Source of the DNA: Saprospiraceae bacterium
Lineage (GTDB): Bacteria; Bacteroidota; Bacteroidia; Chitinophagales; Saprospiraceae
NCBI GenBank assembly: GCA_020852155.1
Contig: JADZBJ010000102.1
Location: forward strand, 1-9,029
Direction of reading: 5' to 3'
DNA: 9,029 nucleotides
Below are positions 6,930 through 9,029 of this stretch, piece by piece. How positions within the stretch are numbered: the first letter of the stretch is position 1; every line of letters begins with the position of its first letter. A program made the translations under genes and the position numbers. The notes beneath the pieces were generated by a model that worked only from the letters and a program-made list of their open reading frames with translations, had not been told where the DNA came from and did no database searches.

Positions 6930-8609
6930 ATGATCCGAACATACCACTTTGCATCGCTTTGCTTTTTCCTGATTTTCTGGCTCAATATTCTTGGCAGCCA
7001 AAACATTGTTCCCAACTTAAAAAACGAACTGGATGGCCTGCTGGAAAAAGCCTACGCTGCCGATGGCCCTGGCGTGGCGGTTCTGGCAGCGCGCAAGGAT
7101 CAGATTATCTATCAGGGTGCGCGCGGCATGGCAGACCTGGAAATGAATGTTGCCTTGAGGACAGACCACATTTTCCGAATTGGTTCTGTCACCAAACAAT
7201 TCACGGCTGCGGCTATTTTGCGGCTGGCTGAACAAGGTAAACTTGACTTACAGGACGATATCACCCGATTTATCCCGGATTATCCAACGCAGGGTAAACA
7301 CATGACCATCGAACAGTTGCTCACGCACACTTCCGGCATTAAAAGTTATACAGAAATGCCGGAATGGGATAAAATGACCCATCGAAAGGACTTTACGCCT
7401 GCCGAACTGGTGGATTTTTTCAAAAATCAGCCCATTAACTTCGAGCCGGGTACAAAATGGAAATACAACAATTCCGGCTATGTTTTACTCGGCTATATCA
7501 TCGAAAAAATCACAGGAAAAACCTACGGCGAATACATCGAAGAGCAGTTTTTCAAGCCGTTGAATATGAAGGATTCCCGTTATGACCAAACGAGCGACAT
7601 CCTGAAAAACCGCGCCCGTGGCTATGCGCGGTCAAATGATGACAACCACTACCTCAACGCTCCCTACCTGAGCATGACACAACCCTATGCGGCCGGGTCA
7701 CTGCTTTCGACCGTTCAAGACCTGATGATCTGGACGCGCGCGTTGCACAGCGGAAAAGTATTGCAACCCGCTTCGCTCAATAAAGCCTTTACGCCACACA
7801 TTTTACCCGATGGCGCCAATACATACTATGGTTATGGCCTGGTGATTGGCAACATGTACGGCAGCCCCACAGTCGAACACAGCGGCGGTATTCACGGATT
7901 TGTCAGCAATCTGGTGTATTTGCCGCAGGAAGAAATTTGCATCGTGCTGCTTTCCAATTGCGATTGCCAACCGCTGGGCGATCTGACAGAGAAAATCGCC
8001 GCAAAAATCATGGGCATCAAATCGCCGCCTGACCCCATCGCCGTTGCAGCAAACGATCTCGAGGTTTATACCGGCGTTTATCAAGATGACAAAAATGAGG
8101 AACGAATCCTCATGCTGGAAAACGGTTCATTGTTTTCCAAACGCAGAGGCAGCGCAAAAATCAAGTTGCAGCCTTATCAAAAGGACCGCTTTTTTATAGA
8201 TGATTCGCCCGTTCGCATCACATTTACCCGTGCCGCCGACAACAACAAAATGGTCACTGGCTTGCTGTTCAGCGACCGAAAATCAGATCAAAAAAAGTGG
8301 ATTAAAGTCAGCAACGTCATACCGCAAGCGCCCGTTGCCATCACACTGACAACCCAACAAATACAGCCGCTGCTAGGTGAATATCAACTTCTGCCAGGGT
8401 TTAATATCACCATCACCAACGAAGGCCAACGCATCTTTTGTCAGCCCAGCGGACAGGATCGCATGGAAATTCTCGCTGTCACACCGCTCCGTTTTATGAT
8501 TAAGGATGATGACGCCGAACTGGAATTCAGTGGCGATAAAGATGGTTCGATCAACAAATTGATACTTTTTCAGGACGGGCGGCAGATACCCGGCCTGAAG
8601 GTCAAATAA
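6930..8609 (+). CDS. Serine hydrolase, class C beta-lactamase/penicillin-binding-protein-like family, exported
   Basis: 559 residues from ATG 6930. The frame stays open upstream to a TTG at 6774, but 6930 is preferred: it is an ATG after an A-rich leader and starts directly with a signal peptide (MIRTYHF, then a hydrophobic core to ~residue 22). The catalytic domain (~27-365) has all three family motifs: S-V-T-K (S86, K89), Y-N-N (Y179) and H-S-G-G (H317), plus the familiar LLTHTSGI and GYVLLGYIIEKITG segments. These belong to the AmpC/esterase EstB/D-aminopeptidase group (Pfam Beta-lactamase). The C-terminus (~375-559) is beta-rich, with two similar segments opening VYTGVYQ (~380) and LLGEYQLLPG (~481), as in DUF3471-type tails. 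Likely periplasmic. The substrate could be a peptide, an ester or D-amino-acid peptides; true beta-lactam resistance is not implied. Confidence 0.9.
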   Translation: MIRTYHFASLCFFLIFWLNILGSQNIVPNLKNELDGLLEKAYAADGPGVAVLAARKDQIIYQGARGMADLEMNVALRTDHIFRIGSVTKQFTAAAILRLAEQGKLDLQDDITRFIPDYPTQGKHMTIEQLLTHTSGIKSYTEMPEWDKMTHRKDFTPAELVDFFKNQPINFEPGTKWKYNNSGYVLLGYIIEKITGKTYGEYIEEQFFKPLNMKDSRYDQTSDILKNRARGYARSNDDNHYLNAPYLSMTQPYAAGSLLSTVQDLMIWTRALHSGKVLQPASLNKAFTPHILPDGANTYYGYGLVIGNMYGSPTVEHSGGIHGFVSNLVYLPQEEICIVLLSNCDCQPLGDLTEKIAAKIMGIKSPPDPIAVAANDLEVYTGVYQDDKNEERILMLENGSLFSKRRGSAKIKLQPYQKDRFFIDDSPVRITFTRAADNNKMVTGLLFSDRKSDQKKWIKVSNVIPQAPVAITLTTQQIQPLLGEYQLLPGFNITITNEGQRIFCQPSGQDRMEILAVTPLRFMIKDDDAELEFSGDKDGSINKLILFQDGRQIPGLKVK

Positions 8610-8649
8610 AATCATCCATTGCGATGATGAAAGTCACTTAGCATAACTT

Positions 8650-8663
8650 TTACGGCTCCGTAA
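8650..8663. promoter_or_regulatory. Small palindrome upstream of the probable PPK2 gene
   Basis: TTACGG and CCGTAA form a perfect 6-bp inverted repeat with a 2-base centre, 34 bp before the ATG at 8698. A weak promoter-like arrangement follows (TTG 8665-8667, 19 bases, TAATTTCC 8687-8694). The palindrome could be an operator or simply chance. A second small hairpin, ATCATC/GATGAT (8611-8628), follows the hydrolase stop but lacks a T-run. Confidence 0.25.
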
Positions 8664-8697
8664 CTTGTCAACTTTATCAACCATAGTAATTTCCGAT

Positions 8698-9029
8698 ATG
8701 GCTAAAGCAAATCATGAAATCCTGAAAAACATAACACGCCCGGTGGCTGAAGGTGATGTCGTTGGCGGCGAAACCTTGCAAGAGGCACAAGAAAAGACAG
8801 TAACGCGCCGCGTCAGGGCCAAGGTTAACAAAGAAGCAGCGGCCCTCGAAGACATTATTGAGCGCGCCGCAGACGATAAAAAAACAACGGCTGAGGATTA
8901 CCTGAAAAGTTTCCCGCAGGAAGAGCGCCAACTCATCCTGCAAATTTTGCTGGATGAAAATAATCAAAACAAATCCGGCAAAATCCATCCTGATGAAGAA
9001 CTGTCGGGCGACTGGCGCAACGGAGGTTA
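8698..9029 (+). CDS. Probable polyphosphate kinase 2 family protein, N-terminal part only (3' truncated)
   Basis: ATG at 8698 opens a frame that runs off the right edge after 110 complete codons. The first ~95 residues are highly charged and helical (ITRPVAEGDVVGGETLQ, EAQEKTVTRRVRAKV, SFPQEERQLILQILLDE) and I do not recognise them. The end reads ELSGDWRNGGY, which resembles the entry to the PPK2 domain, where (E)L..DWR.GGYPY precedes the helix leading to the kinase core. PPK2 enzymes transfer phosphate between polyphosphate and nucleoside di- or monophosphates. The Walker A and B motifs that would prove this lie beyond the window. The N-terminal extension is longer than in minimal PPK2s. It follows the serine hydrolase by 88 bp and probably has its own promoter. 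Confidence 0.6.
   Translation, partial: MAKANHEILKNITRPVAEGDVVGGETLQEAQEKTVTRRVRAKVNKEAAALEDIIERAADDKKTTAEDYLKSFPQEERQLILQILLDENNQNKSGKIHPDEELSGDWRNGG

Noticed and set aside
8611..8628. Intrinsic terminator after the serine hydrolase
   Set aside because: The ATCATC/GATGAT hairpin is short, AT-rich and not followed by a T-run.

Overview
The window looks like chromosomal DNA from a Bacteroidota bacterium, probably a Saprospiria/Chitinophagales-type lineage. Three things point there: a fragment of a type IX secretion C-terminal sorting domain at the left edge, a TAnnTTTG-type -7 promoter element before der, and A/T-rich leaders without clear Shine-Dalgarno sequences. Phylum is fairly secure; anything narrower is inference. 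I see no rRNA, tRNA, CRISPR array, integrase or transposase.

Layout. Positions 1-110 are the 3' end of a secreted (T9SS) protein on +. It converges, with a 13-bp gap, on a two-gene minus-strand unit (3686 to 124). That unit encodes a TlpA-like thioredoxin lipoprotein and, starting on its stop codon (TAATG), an unusual TIR-TPR-SDR fusion protein. Next on minus is a metallo-beta-lactamase-fold hydrolase (4714 to 3791). It is divergent from der/engA (4907-6211, +), the essential ribosome-assembly GTPase. A small SnoaL/NTF2-like lipoprotein (6758 to 6312, -) converges on der. It is divergent from a serine hydrolase of the class C beta-lactamase family (6930-8609, +). The right edge (8698 onward, +) is the start of a probable polyphosphate kinase 2 with a long N-terminal extension.

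Two intergenic regions (3703-3793 and 6212-6313) carry related palindromic elements. Both are built from 7-bp units of the form CTNAYCR on the right arm and their complements on the left arm, around a T-run/CAACAT/A-run loop. They have the same orientation, overlap or abut gene stop codons, and bracket the MBL-der block. A separate perfect 14-bp inverted repeat (4742-4804) lies in the MBL/der divergent region.

Apart from the coupled lipoprotein/TIR-TPR-SDR pair, the genes do not form one obvious pathway. The most unusual items are the three-part fusion protein and the heptamer-phased palindromic repeats. No gap between genes exceeds about 200 bases.
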